Translations under genes and position numbers: made by a program
Notes under the pieces: generated by a model
Database searches by the model: none
Seen by the model: only the letters and a program-made list of their open reading frames with translations
Told to the model about the DNA's origin: nothing
Part shown: positions 34,702 to 42,830 of the stretch, one piece after another
Layout of the letters: every line of letters begins with the position of its first letter
Numbering within the stretch: the stretch's first letter is position 1
Source of the DNA: Euzebyales bacterium
GTDB lineage: Bacteria > Actinomycetota > Nitriliruptoria > Euzebyales > JAHELV01
DNA length: 57,420 bases
Assembly (NCBI GenBank): GCA_035461305.1
Contig: DATHVN010000054.1
Location: 1 to 57,420, forward strand
Direction: 5' to 3'

Positions 34702-35348
34702 CGGGAGATCAGCGTCGCGGCCGTCTTCTCGCCGATGCCGACCGCACCCGGCAGCCCGTCACTGGGATCGCCTCGCAGCAACGCGTAGTCGGCGTAGGCC
34801 GTGCCCGGGATCCGGTAGCGCCTGGCGACGGCGGCCTCGTCGATGACCTCGTGCCGCCCGACGCCCTTCGCGATGTAGAGCACCCGGACGTCGCGGCGGT
34901 CGTCGATGGTCTGGAACAGGTCGCGGTCACCGGTCACCACGTCGACCGGGCGACGTGCACGCGCCGCGAGCGTGCCGATGACGTCGTCGGCCTCGTAGCC
35001 CGCGACGCCCACCCACGCGATGCCGAACGCGTCGAGTGCCTCGCAGATCAGCGGCACCTGCAGGGCGAGCGGGTCCGGGACGATCTCGGCGTCGCCCTCC
35101 GCGAGCCGGTGCGTCTTGTAGGTGGGCACCGCGGCAACGCGCCACGCCGGACGCCAGTCGGCGTCCATGCATGCGACCAGGTGCGTTGGCCGACGGACGG
35201 TGATCAGGTGGGCGATGAACTCGAGCAGGCCCTTCACTGCGTTGACCGGCGTGCCGTCGGGCGCCGCCAGCGGTGGCACGCCGAAGAACGCGCGGAAGTA
35301 CATCGACGGCGCGTCGAGCAGCATCAGGCGTCCAGCCCCGGCACCCAC
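34419..35348 (-). CDS. Stand-alone 5'-3' exonuclease (DNA polymerase I 5'-nuclease domain)
   Basis: A 309-residue FEN/PolI-type 5' nuclease without a polymerase domain. Metal-binding acidic residues appear in LMLLDAPSMYFRAFF, ACMDADWRPAWR, GYEADDVIGTLA and VTGDRDLFQ, followed by the helix-hairpin-helix RGDPSDGLPGAVGIGEKTAA. Such proteins act on flaps and RNA primers. GTG at 35348 or the internal ATG at 35324 could start it. Confidence 0.92.
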   Translation of the reverse strand: MGAGAGRLMLLDAPSMYFRAFFGVPPLAAPDGTPVNAVKGLLEFIAHLITVRRPTHLVACMDADWRPAWRVAAVPTYKTHRLAEGDAEIVPDPLALQVPLICEALDAFGIAWVGVAGYEADDVIGTLAARARRPVDVVTGDRDLFQTIDDRRDVRVLYIAKGVGRHEVIDEAAVARRYRIPGTAYADYALLRGDPSDGLPGAVGIGEKTAATLISRYRTIGAVLDAAADPGSDMAIAVRRKVLGSREYLIAADPVVRVATHLDIPRLDDALPAAPADPAAVVDLADRLALDATCNRVLAALASANGAPG

Positions 35349-35476
35349 GCCTCAAGCCTGCCACCGCGGACGCACCCTCACGACGTCCAGGCATCGGATC
35401 GACTGCCATCCACCGGAACATCCGTCCAGGTCTCAGCGGCGCGATGCCGTGCCGCCGCGTGCGCGAGGCTGGTCAC

Positions 35477-35830
35477 GTGACACCGGACGACTACTTCGGG
35501 GAGTGCCGGCTGGGCATCGAGGTCTTCGCAGCGGTCTCGGAGATCCTGAGGCCGCGTCCGGTCGAGGTGCGCACGACGAAGAGCCAGGTCGCGTTCCGCA
35601 CGCGGCGAGGGTTCGCGTACGTGTGGATGCCGGGCAGGTACCTGTCGAACCCCGGCGCACAGGTCGTCCTGTCCATCGCCCTCGACCGCCGTCTCGGCTC
35701 GGAGCGCTTCAAGGAGGTCGCGCACCCGTCCACGCGGATCTGGCAGCACCATCTCGAGATCCACGAGGTCACCGACATCGATGACGAGGTCGCCAGGTGG
35801 CTGCTGGAAGCGTACGAGCGCGCTGGATGA
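35477..35830 (+). CDS. DUF5655-like small protein
   Basis: A 117-residue protein starting at GTG 35477: VTPDDYFGECRLGIEVFAAV, VEVRTTKSQVAFRTRRGFAYVWMP and IWQHHLEIHEVTDIDDEVARWL. The TKSQVAF and H-H-LEI features match the C-terminal DUF5655 domain, often attached to DUF4287. Function unknown; it resembles a small nucleic-acid- or ligand-binding fold. It stands alone, divergent from the exonuclease. Confidence 0.75.
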   Translation: MTPDDYFGECRLGIEVFAAVSEILRPRPVEVRTTKSQVAFRTRRGFAYVWMPGRYLSNPGAQVVLSIALDRRLGSERFKEVAHPSTRIWQHHLEIHEVTDIDDEVARWLLEAYERAG

Positions 35831-35944
35831 TGATTGGACAGGTCCGGGCACTGGCGTGCAGGCCCTGCGACGCCAGGCTCGTCGCGATGCCGTGGGTTGC
35901 CCGGCGGGCGCCCGACGTGGATGCTCATCGGTGGACCGACGAAG

Positions 35945-36877
35945 GTGTGGACGTTGGACGTCGGAGCTCACCTGCCGCTGATCGACTTCGGGGCGGGGTC
36001 AACGACCCTCGACCGGCTCGTCGCGTTCGCTGCGACCGCTGACGAGCTTGGGTATGCGACGTTGTCGGCGAACGACCACCTGGTCTGGCAGCGACCGTGG
36101 TTGGACGGCCCAGCGGCGCTGACCAGCGTCCTGTCGCACGCCGGGAGGATGACCCTGGCGACCAGCATCTGCCTCGTCAACGTCCGCCACCCCGTCGTGG
36201 TCGCGAAGTGGCTGACGACGGTGGCCCGGCTGGCCGGCAACCGTGTGATCGCCGGGCTGGGCCCCGGCTCGTCCGGTGCGGACCACGCCGCGGTGGGGAT
36301 ACGCTTCGACGAGCGGTGGGCCCGCTTCGACGAGGCGTTCACGGCCGTCAAGGCGCTGGTGCAGGGGCGCAGCGTCCCCACCGGAACCTTCTACGATGTG
36401 ATGGACGTGCACCTGGAGCCGCTGCCTGCGCGCACACCCGAGGTGTGGTTCGGCAGCTGGGGGTCTGACCGACGGCTGCGGGCGTTGGCCGCAACCGCCG
36501 ACGGCTGGATGGCGTCCGGGTACAACACGACACCCACCAGGTTCGCGGAGGCACGCGGGCGGCTGGACGAGCACCTGGTCGCGTGCGGACGTGATCCGTC
36601 AGGGTTTCCCGACATCATTGCGACGATGTGGCTGTCGGTGACCGACACACAGGGCGAGGCGGACCGTCTGGTGCACGACGTGCTGGCTCCGGTGCTCAGG
36701 CGTCGTGCCGACGAGCTTGCCGCCCAGCTTCCGATCGGCCGGCCCGAGCACTGCATCGAGCTGCTTCAGGCGTATGCCGACGCGGGAGCGCGGCAGATCC
36801 TCCTGTGGCCGATCAGTGACCCGATCGACCAGCTCCATCGGTTCGACGCCCTCGTGCGCCCCCACATCACGTCGTGA
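35945..36877 (+). CDS. LLM-class F420-dependent oxidoreductase
   Basis: A 310-residue bacterial luciferase-like TIM-barrel protein: DVGAHLPLIDFGAGSTTLDRL, ATLSANDHLVWQRPWLDG, TLATSICLVNVRHPVVVAKW and VIAGLGPGSSGADH are characteristic of the F420-using members. These oxidise or reduce secondary alcohols and related metabolites with coenzyme F420. GTG at 35945 is chosen because homology starts there; ATG 35921 is an alternative. With the DDN-type gene at 38324 it implies the host makes F420. Confidence 0.88.
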   Translation: MWTLDVGAHLPLIDFGAGSTTLDRLVAFAATADELGYATLSANDHLVWQRPWLDGPAALTSVLSHAGRMTLATSICLVNVRHPVVVAKWLTTVARLAGNRVIAGLGPGSSGADHAAVGIRFDERWARFDEAFTAVKALVQGRSVPTGTFYDVMDVHLEPLPARTPEVWFGSWGSDRRLRALAATADGWMASGYNTTPTRFAEARGRLDEHLVACGRDPSGFPDIIATMWLSVTDTQGEADRLVHDVLAPVLRRRADELAAQLPIGRPEHCIELLQAYADAGARQILLWPISDPIDQLHRFDALVRPHITS

Positions 36878-36912
36878 GACCACCTCCGCGGATCGCGCAG
36901 CGGCCGCTCCGC

Positions 36913-37317
36913 TCATCTCGCCGAGATCGTGTCGCGCAGTTGGCCCAGGAAGTACGCCCATCCGTGCGCATGGTCGTCGACGACGGCCGGCGGAAGGCCA
37001 TGGTGGACGAGGCGCACAGTGGTGACGCCGTCCTCCTCACTCAGGTTGATCTCGACCATCGTGCTCTCGGGCGGCACCCCCATCAGGCTGTCCTCCCAGC
37101 CGTAGGAGAAGACGAGGCGCCGGTGCGGGATGAGCTCGACGAACCGGCCGACCACGGTTGCGCCGTTGGGGTGGGTCCAGCGTAGGATCCCGCCCGGGAC
37201 GGGGTCGGCGGTGGCGTGCGGACCGATCCAGCGGACCAGGCCCTCCGCCGTCGTCAGGTGCGCCCAGACCACGTCGGCCGGGGCATCGATCGTGACTTCG
37301 TGGGACGCGAGCCTCAC
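36913..37317 (-). CDS. SRPBCC (AHSA1-type START) domain protein
   Basis: A 134-residue helix-grip protein: HEVTIDAPADVVWAHLTTAEGL, RWIGPHATADPVPGG, LVFSYGWE, VRLVHHGLP and the C-terminal helix. AHSA1-type SRPBCC proteins encoded after an ArsR regulator are a frequent actinobacterial pair of unknown ligand. The start overlaps the ArsR stop by four bases, so translation is coupled. Confidence 0.9.
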   Translation of the reverse strand: MRLASHEVTIDAPADVVWAHLTTAEGLVRWIGPHATADPVPGGILRWTHPNGATVVGRFVELIPHRRLVFSYGWEDSLMGVPPESTMVEINLSEEDGVTTVRLVHHGLPPAVVDDHAHGWAYFLGQLRDTISAR

Positions 37318-37625
37318 GGCAGATCCCCCGCCTCCACGGCGCCTTTGAGTGCGGCGAGCGCCGGCTCCCAGTAGGCGTCGAGGGCCCGGCGGAGCCGATC
37401 GAGTCCTTCGATGTCGACCCTGTAGAGGCGCCGCCGCCCGTCCATGCGGCCACGGACGAGTCCCGCGTCCCGCAGGACCTTGAGGTGCTGGCTCGCGGCG
37501 GGCTGACTGAGCCCGACCCGCTCGGCGAGCTCGCCGACCGCCATCTCCCGGTCCAGCACGAGCCGGAGCATGGCACGACGACCTGGATGGGCGATCGCGT
37601 CGATCGCGGCCTGCATTCGTGACAC
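37314..37625 (-). CDS. ArsR-family winged-helix repressor
   Basis: A 103-residue regulator: MQAAIDAIAHPGRRAMLRLV, the recognition helix LSQPAASQHLKVLRDAGLV and the wing RMDGRRRLYRVD. It lacks the Cys metal site of true ArsR, as expected for the SRPBCC-linked group, so the inducer is probably not arsenic. GTG 37625 or ATG 37616 starts it; both lie just inside the repeat operator at 37630-37659, consistent with self-repression. Confidence 0.92.
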   Translation of the reverse strand: MSRMQAAIDAIAHPGRRAMLRLVLDREMAVGELAERVGLSQPAASQHLKVLRDAGLVRGRMDGRRRLYRVDIEGLDRLRRALDAYWEPALAALKGAVEAGDLP

Positions 37626-37629
37626 CTAC

Positions 37630-37659
37630 GATTCATCGCATATAAGATTCGTCGCATAT
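37630..37659. promoter_or_regulatory. Candidate ArsR operator: 14-bp direct repeats in an AT-rich patch
   Basis: GATTCATCGCATAT at 37630-37643 and GATTCGTCGCATAT at 37646-37659 differ at one base and are spaced 16 bp apart. The patch is strikingly AT-rich for this genome and sits between the divergent arsR and DUF1801-side genes; TATAAG inside it could act as a -10 element. Confidence 0.6.
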
Positions 37660-37688
37660 GATAATCCCGTTCTTTCGGGAGGACCGCT

Positions 37689-37790
37689 GTGAGCGACACC
37701 CACCAGATCGCGCGCCGCCGTCACGACGTGGGGACCAGCGCAGCGACGCTGCCGCCTCCGGACGCCCGCGCGACCGGCATCGCGCCATGA
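37689..37790 (+). CDS. Possible small leader ORF coupled to the DUF1801 gene
   Basis: A 33-codon frame from GTG 37689, with GGGAGGA a few bases upstream, ends in a TGA (37788-37790) overlapping the ATG of the DUF1801 gene (ATGA). Sequence VSDTHQIARRRHDVG onwards has no known domain. It may be a real small protein, a coupling leader, or the remnant of a longer gene. Confidence 0.35.
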   Translation: MSDTHQIARRRHDVGTSAATLPPPDARATGIAP

Positions 37791-38158
37791 ACCGCAGCCC
37801 CGCCGTGGACCAGTGGCTCGACGACGCCGACCACCCCCTCGACGCATTGATGCGGCGCGCTCGGGACATCATCCTCCGTGCGGACGACCGGGTCACCGAG
37901 TCCATCAAGTGGAACACCCCGACGTTCGCCTACAACGGCAACATCGCCAGCTTCAACCCGTCGAAGCGCGTCGTCAGCATCATGTTCCACCGGGGATCCG
38001 AGATTCCGGGCGACCACCCACGCCTCGAGGGCGACGGGAAGCTCGTGCGCACCATGCGCTTCACCGATCCCGCTGACCTCGAGGCCGGACGAGCCGAGCT
38101 CGAGGCCGTCATCCGCGCCTGGTGCGACTGGAAGGCAGCCACCGCCGGGGCCCGCTGA
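37787..38158 (+). CDS. DUF1801 domain protein
   Basis: A 123-residue YdhG-like DUF1801 protein: PAVDQWLDDADHPLDALMRRAR, VTESIKWNTPTFAYNGNIASF, RVVSIMFHRGSEIPG and the GDGKLVRTMRF strand. The fold is related to SufE/frataxin-like small domains; its function is unknown, but it often neighbours ArsR-SRPBCC pairs as it does here, on the other side of the operator. Confidence 0.87.
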   Translation: MNRSPAVDQWLDDADHPLDALMRRARDIILRADDRVTESIKWNTPTFAYNGNIASFNPSKRVVSIMFHRGSEIPGDHPRLEGDGKLVRTMRFTDPADLEAGRAELEAVIRAWCDWKAATAGAR

Positions 38159-38323
38159 TCCGCAGGTCGAAGCGGTCCCGGCGACCACGCATCGGCACCG
38201 TGCTCCCACTGCCGCGGCCGGCCGTTCGGAGGGGTGATGCCCCAGCCGAGCGCCGGCGCGTCGACGGCGCGACGCCGTATGCTCGACCGCGGCGAGGTCA
38301 GAGCGCGTGGAGACGGGTGACGC

Positions 38324-38712
38324 ATGCGACGGCGACTGCCCCAGGGAAACGGGATCGTCCTGGCCGTGCTCCGATCGCCGTTCCACCGGCTGCTGAGCGG
38401 CGTCGCCCTCGAGCTGCGCTACACGGGACGGCGGAGTGGCCGCGAGTACGTCCTGCCGGTGCAGTACGCGCGACGCGGTGACCAGCTCACCTCTGGCCGC
38501 AGGACGCGGCACGCAAGTCCTGGTGGCGGAACTTCCGCGACCCTGCACAGGTGAGCATGCGGCTCGCCGGACGCACGCACCGCGGCACGGCCCGCGTCGT
38601 CGAGCCCGCCGATGCGGGATGGGAGCAGGCGCGGTCGCTGTACGCGGCGCGGTGGAGGCGGTTCGAACCGCGCCTGACGGGACCGTACGTCGTCGTGACC
38701 CTGGACACGTGA
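38324..38712 (+). CDS. DDN-type F420-dependent nitroreductase family protein, one frameshift
   Basis: About 129 residues across two frames: IVLAVLRSPFHRLLSGVALE, LRYTGRRSGREYVLPVQYAR, then after a break near 38492 LWPQDAARKSWWRNFRDP and the final GPYVVVTLDT. This is the split-barrel fold of deazaflavin (F420)-dependent nitroreductase/quinone reductases. Adding one base joins DQLT to LWP. The restored TGA at 38710-38712 overlaps the next gene's GTG. It probably acts at the membrane on quinone-like substrates with F420H2. Confidence 0.8.
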
Positions 38713-39326
38713 CGAGCGAGGGGACCGAGCACGGTGGACCGCCCGTGACCTTCACCGACCCGCCGACGAGCGCCGCGTGGCGGCACCAGGACGCCCGGGA
38801 GGGCTTCGAGGCCGCGTTCTTCCATTCCGAGCCGGACGGCCACCGCGTCGAGGGACACACGACCGCGATCGAGGACAGCGTCGTCTGGTCCGTGCGGTAC
38901 ACGATCGCGCTCGACCGGGCCTGGGGCACACGACGGGCACACGTCGTCGGCCTCGACGCTGCCGGCACGCGGCAGCTCGACCTGCTGAACGACGGTGCAG
39001 GCCACTGGCGGGTCAACGGTCAGCCCGCACCGCACCTGGACGGCTGCATCGACGTCGACCTCGAATCGTCGGCTCTGACGAACGCACTGCCCGTGCACCG
39101 CCTCGCGCTGGAGGTCGGCGACGCCGCGGACGCGCCCGCGGCGTACGTCCGTGCACCCGATCTCGGCGTCGAACGGCTGGACCAGCACTACCTGCGCACT
39201 CCGGACGAGGCGGGACGTCAGTGCTTCGCGTACGAGGCGCCGAGGTTCTCGTTCAACTGTCGCCTGGTCTACGACGAGGCCGGCCTCGTGCTCCACTACC
39301 CGGGGCTCGCCACGCGCGTGGCGTGA
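38709..39326 (+). CDS. Putative glycolipid-binding domain protein
   Basis: A 205-residue protein of the glycolipid-binding (DUF1089) family: WRHQDAREGFEAAFF, WSVRYTIALDRAWGTR, DGAGHWRVNGQ, the signature GCIDVDLESSALTNALPVHR, and the final GLVLHYPGLATRV. Mycobacterial relatives bind cell-envelope glycolipids. The GTG start overlaps the nitroreductase stop (GTGA), so the two are translationally coupled. Confidence 0.85.
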   Translation: MTSEGTEHGGPPVTFTDPPTSAAWRHQDAREGFEAAFFHSEPDGHRVEGHTTAIEDSVVWSVRYTIALDRAWGTRRAHVVGLDAAGTRQLDLLNDGAGHWRVNGQPAPHLDGCIDVDLESSALTNALPVHRLALEVGDAADAPAAYVRAPDLGVERLDQHYLRTPDEAGRQCFAYEAPRFSFNCRLVYDEAGLVLHYPGLATRVA

Positions 39327-39474
39327 TCGCGGCCACTGGCGGCCACCACCGCAAAGCCCGTACGCGGCCGACGCGTGCATCGGTCAGCCGTACCGAGGGC
39401 GCGTGACCGGCGACGGCGCGCTACGGTCCTCTCGGCAGACGGCGCGGCCGAGCGCCGGGGGACACGGAGGTGCC

Positions 39475-40819
39475 ATGGCACCCACGGACGGGCCGATTCG
39501 GATCTCCGTCTCGGTGTCCGGCGGCGCCAGCCTCGGCGCCTACCACGCGGGCGTGCTCGCCGCGCTGACGACGGCGTTGCAGGCTGTGCAGGACGACGAG
39601 CGCGGCATGCGCCTCGACGCGATCGGGGGCGCCTCCGCGGGTGCATTGGCGTCGATGTTCACCGTCCACGGCCTGCTGAACGGTCTGGACAGTGCCGAGA
39701 TCCTCCACCAGGCGTGGTCGAGCAGGTGTCGCTCGACATGCTACGCGAGCGCGGCGCCGGGTCGCCGCTGGGCTTCCGGCAGCGGCGCGATCTGCTGCCG
39801 GTGAGCTCGACGTCGATCGTTGGCCGAAGGCCCCCGCTGGACCGCAGGCCACGCCGATCGGACTGCATGTGTAACTGACCGGCCTGCGTGGGCTGCGCTA
39901 CGAGGTCAGGACGACCGACGACTGGACGATCCCGGCGATCACCTACGCCGACTGGGGTGAGTTCGCGCTGGAGCCGGGCGGCGGCGTGCAGCAGCTGCTC
40001 GAACCAGACGGTGCGTCGGTGCTCGACTTCGTGCTCGCGTCCGCCGCCCATCCCGCCGGCTTCGGGCCGGAGCTGCTCGACCGGTCCGGGGACCGCGAGG
40101 CGTTCGTGTCCCGCACCATCGAGGACCTCCCCAGCGACGGACGGCTCTGGTACACCGACGGATCGAGCATCTCGTCAGAGCCGATCGGGCGGGTGCTCAC
40201 GCTGCTCGACCGCGTCGACGACTGCCGGCGGGCGCGTCGCATCCACCTGATGGTGGACACGCTGTCAGACATCCCCGACGAGCGGACGGCGTGGACCGCC
40301 GACGCCGAACGGCCGACGTGGCTGACGTCCCTGTCGCGGACCCTGGAGATCATGCCCGAGCAGGTCCTCCAGGACGACATGCGGCGCGTACAGCACGTCA
40401 ACCACCGCTTCGAACAGCTCGACCAGCTGGTCGAGGTGCTGGCTCCGTACCTCGACGAGGACGCGATCACCGCGCTCCGCGGCGTGTTCGACGACGAGGA
40501 CCTGCCATCGTCGTCCGACGCGGACGTCGCCTCGGCGCTGCGCGAGGTCGTCAGTCGGGTCGCCGGGCTGCACGGCAAATCACCGGTCCACCTCGACCTC
40601 GTGTCGCCGCTGCTGCTGGCCGATCGCCACGAGCGCGACCTGCCGGGCCTGCTGGCCGGCGAGATCATGAGTGACTTCGGCGGGTTCGCCGACAGGCGCC
40701 TGCGGCGCAGCGACTTCGCTCTGGGCTACGACTGCCTGCTGGCGTGGCGCCCGCAGGTGACCCCTGCGGACCGGGCGACGCACCCCCTAGTCTTGACGCA
40801 TGCATCCATTGCGTGCTGA
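39475..40819 (+). pseudogene. Patatin-like phospholipase, frameshifts and an in-frame stop
   Basis: ATG at 39475 follows CGGAGG and opens a patatin domain: VSVSGGASLGAYHAGVL (oxyanion) and the nucleophile GGASAGAL. The frame then breaks near 39720, continues as EQVSLDMLRERG in a second frame, breaks near 39800 into a third, and meets a TAA at 39872. After the stop the same frame is clean for over 300 codons to 40819, with the catalytic Asp candidate in YTDGSSISSEP. About 450 residues if repaired. Two shifts plus a stop make real inactivation likely, though clustered consensus errors are possible. Confidence 0.72.
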
Positions 40820-41060
40820 GGATCCCGCCGACGTCATCGTGGCCTGGGAGGCGGTCGAGGACCTGCTGGCGGTCGTGCCGGAGGGCACGGGCAAGGACGT
40901 CCTGCGTATGACGGCCGCGGGGTGGTCTGTCGACGAGATCGCCGCGCGCCTCGGGCTGTCCGCAGAGGACGTCAGCGCACACGGCGCACGCGCGCGGGTC
41001 CGCGTGCTGACCGCCGCCGTGGCCGACGACGGCATCGAGGCATCCATCGGTTCGTCATGA
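40800..41060 (+). CDS. Small helix-turn-helix protein
   Basis: An 86-residue protein: WEAVEDLLAVVPEGTGKDVLRM, then TAAGWSVDEIAARLGLSAEDVS, a sigma-70-region-4/LuxR-like helix-turn-helix, and the arginine-rich ARARVRVL. It starts 20 bases inside the patatin gene and its stop overlaps the next ATG, so it sits in a coupled row. Its DNA target is unknown; a role as a small regulator is an inference from the HTH alone. Confidence 0.6.
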   Translation: MHPLRAEDPADVIVAWEAVEDLLAVVPEGTGKDVLRMTAAGWSVDEIAARLGLSAEDVSAHGARARVRVLTAAVADDGIEASIGSS

Positions 41061-41725
41061 GCGAACCTGTCTACCTCGAGCAGGGACCGAAGCGGACGTT
41101 CGCGTGCGCGGTCGACTGGCCGGGCTGGTGCCGGGTTGCCCGCGGCGACGACACGGCCATCGCGATGCTGGCGGCCTACGCCGACCGGTACGCGGTCGTC
41201 GCCGACGAGGCCGGGGTCGCGTTCCCGTTCGCGCACATGGACGCCGACGCCATCGTCCCGCAGCTCATCGTCGTCGAGCACGTCGAAGGCTCCGGCGGCA
41301 CGGACTTCGGCGCCCCGCTCGCGATCCCCGAGCTGGACGGCGAGCCCCTCGACGCCGCGACCGCGCAGCGTCACGCCGATCTGCTCGCCGCCAGCTGGCG
41401 CGTGTTCGACGCGGTCGTCGGCGACGCGCCCGCGGTGCTGCGCAAGGGCCCACGCGGCGGCGGACGCGACCGCGATGAGATCGTCGCCCACGTCGCCGAG
41501 TCCGAGCGCTCGTACGCCCGCTCGATCGGCGTCCGCTACACGCCGACGCAGTTCAGTCATGCCGGGGGACAGGCCGCGATGCGCGCCGAGCTGATCGACG
41601 TGCTGCGCGCCGCCCGTGACGGCACGCCACCCGCTGGCAAGGGTTGGCCGGCGCGGTACGCATCGCGGCGGATGGCATGGCACGTCCTCGACCACGCGTG
41701 GGAGATCGAGGACAAGTCGGGCTGA
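41057..41725 (+). CDS. DinB-like superfamily protein
   Basis: A 222-residue protein. The N-terminal half (YLEQGPKRTFACAVDWPGWCRVAR) is a small alpha/beta part; the C-terminal half has helices with the metal-site pattern of DinB/mycothiol-dependent enzymes: DEIVAHVAESERSYARSI and RMAWHVLDHAWEIEDKS, supplying His residues. Its reaction is unknown. ATGA overlap with the HTH gene suggests co-expression. Confidence 0.68.
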   Translation: MSEPVYLEQGPKRTFACAVDWPGWCRVARGDDTAIAMLAAYADRYAVVADEAGVAFPFAHMDADAIVPQLIVVEHVEGSGGTDFGAPLAIPELDGEPLDAATAQRHADLLAASWRVFDAVVGDAPAVLRKGPRGGGRDRDEIVAHVAESERSYARSIGVRYTPTQFSHAGGQAAMRAELIDVLRAARDGTPPAGKGWPARYASRRMAWHVLDHAWEIEDKSG

Positions 41726-41786
41726 CCGGGGACCGCCCCCCGACGTCCAGCAGCGAGGGACACCGCAGGTCGTCGAGAGACACGCT

Positions 41787-41882
41787 CGCACCTGTCCCTG
41801 GCACACGCACCTGTCCCTGGCCAACCGCACGTGTCCCTGGCACACCGCACGTGTCCCCCGGCGCAGCGCACGTGTCCGCGGC
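41787..41882. repeat. Five short tandem repeats, core CGCAC(C/G)TGTCC
   Basis: Five copies with a period of 17-21 bp: two CGCACCTGTCCCTGG, one CGCACGTGTCCCTGG, then two degenerate CGCACGTGTCC copies. It lies in the 202-bp gap between the DinB-like gene and the DUF3097 gene. The core GCAC(C/G)TG(T/A)CCC matches the array at 3902. Confidence 0.8.
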
Positions 41883-41927
41883 ACGGGTCCACCGCAGGCC
41901 GGCGCCGCTGCGGTATGGTGCCAGGCC

Positions 41928-42794
41928 GTGTCGAACCGCTACCCCGATGATGCCCACCCGCCGGCTCGCTCCGCTCGCCCGTACCCCGACGACGTGCTCG
42001 CCGCCCGCCGGGCACGGCGCGAGGCCAAGGCACCGGAGGTCACCGCCGAGCCGGGCGTGCGGGCGGAACACCGCGTGACCGGGTTCGGCGGCCAGGTCAT
42101 CGCCGTGGACTCCACGTCGGTCACGCTGCGCAACATGCACGGCAGGCAACGTCACTTCCGGTTGAGCCCCGGTGCGTTCCGGGTGAACGGACGCACCGTG
42201 ACGCTCGTGCGACCGCGACCGCGACCGAGGCAGGCGACGCCACGGCGCACGTTCACCGCCTCGGGCTCGGTCGCGTCCGCCCGCACGCAGCCGCGGGTCG
42301 CACGCGCCAGCCGCATCTACGTCGAGGGCACCCACGACGCAGAACTGCTCGAGAAGGTGTGGGGTGACGACCTGCGCGACGCCAGCGTCGTCGTGGAGCC
42401 ACTCGGCGGCATCGATGACCTCGCCGCGGCGGTCCGCGCATTCGGGCCCGGGCCACAGCGTCGCCTGGGCGTGCTCGTCGACCACCTGGTCCCGGGCTCC
42501 AAGGAGCAGCGCATCGTCGACGCCGTGACCCATCCGCAGGTGCTCATCACCGGCCACCCCTACGTCGACGTCTGGCAGGGGGTCCGGCCACGGGCGCTGG
42601 GCATCGACGCCTGGCCGGTCGTGCCGCGGGGACAGCCGTGGAAGGAGGGCATCTGCGCGGCACTCGGCGTCGACGAGCCTGCGGTGTTCTGGCGCCGCCT
42701 GCTGCGCTCCGTCGACAGCTACGCCGACCTCGAGCAGCCCCTGATCGGCGCCGTGGAGCAGCTGCTGGACTTCGTGGCGCCGCCAGAGGAGTGA
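41928..42794 (+). CDS. DUF3097 family protein
   Basis: A 288-residue actinobacterial DUF3097 protein. After a basic N-terminal third (a small beta-barrel-like part around GFGGQVIAVDSTSVTLRN) it has RIYVEGTHDAELLEKVWGDD, LGVLVDHLVPGSKEQRI, LITGHPYVDVWQGVRP and VPRGQPWKEGICAALG. The EGxxDAxL and LVDHxxxGSKE segments resemble a Toprim domain, suggesting a nucleic-acid function. GTG at 41928 is the start nearest to the homology. Confidence 0.92.
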   Translation: MSNRYPDDAHPPARSARPYPDDVLAARRARREAKAPEVTAEPGVRAEHRVTGFGGQVIAVDSTSVTLRNMHGRQRHFRLSPGAFRVNGRTVTLVRPRPRPRQATPRRTFTASGSVASARTQPRVARASRIYVEGTHDAELLEKVWGDDLRDASVVVEPLGGIDDLAAAVRAFGPGPQRRLGVLVDHLVPGSKEQRIVDAVTHPQVLITGHPYVDVWQGVRPRALGIDAWPVVPRGQPWKEGICAALGVDEPAVFWRRLLRSVDSYADLEQPLIGAVEQLLDFVAPPEE

Positions 42795-42830
42795 GCGGCG
42801 GCGGCGACCGCCCGCACCTATGATCCCGAC

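Noticed and set aside
38655-38680. tRNA-like TTCGAA loop
   Set aside because: It lies inside the restored nitroreductase coding frame (RFEPRL) and no cloverleaf can be drawn around it.
39475-40819. Patatin phospholipase as effector of a CBASS-type defence system
   Set aside because: No cyclic-nucleotide synthase or accessory gene is nearby; neighbours are small HTH and DinB-like genes, and the patatin is interrupted.
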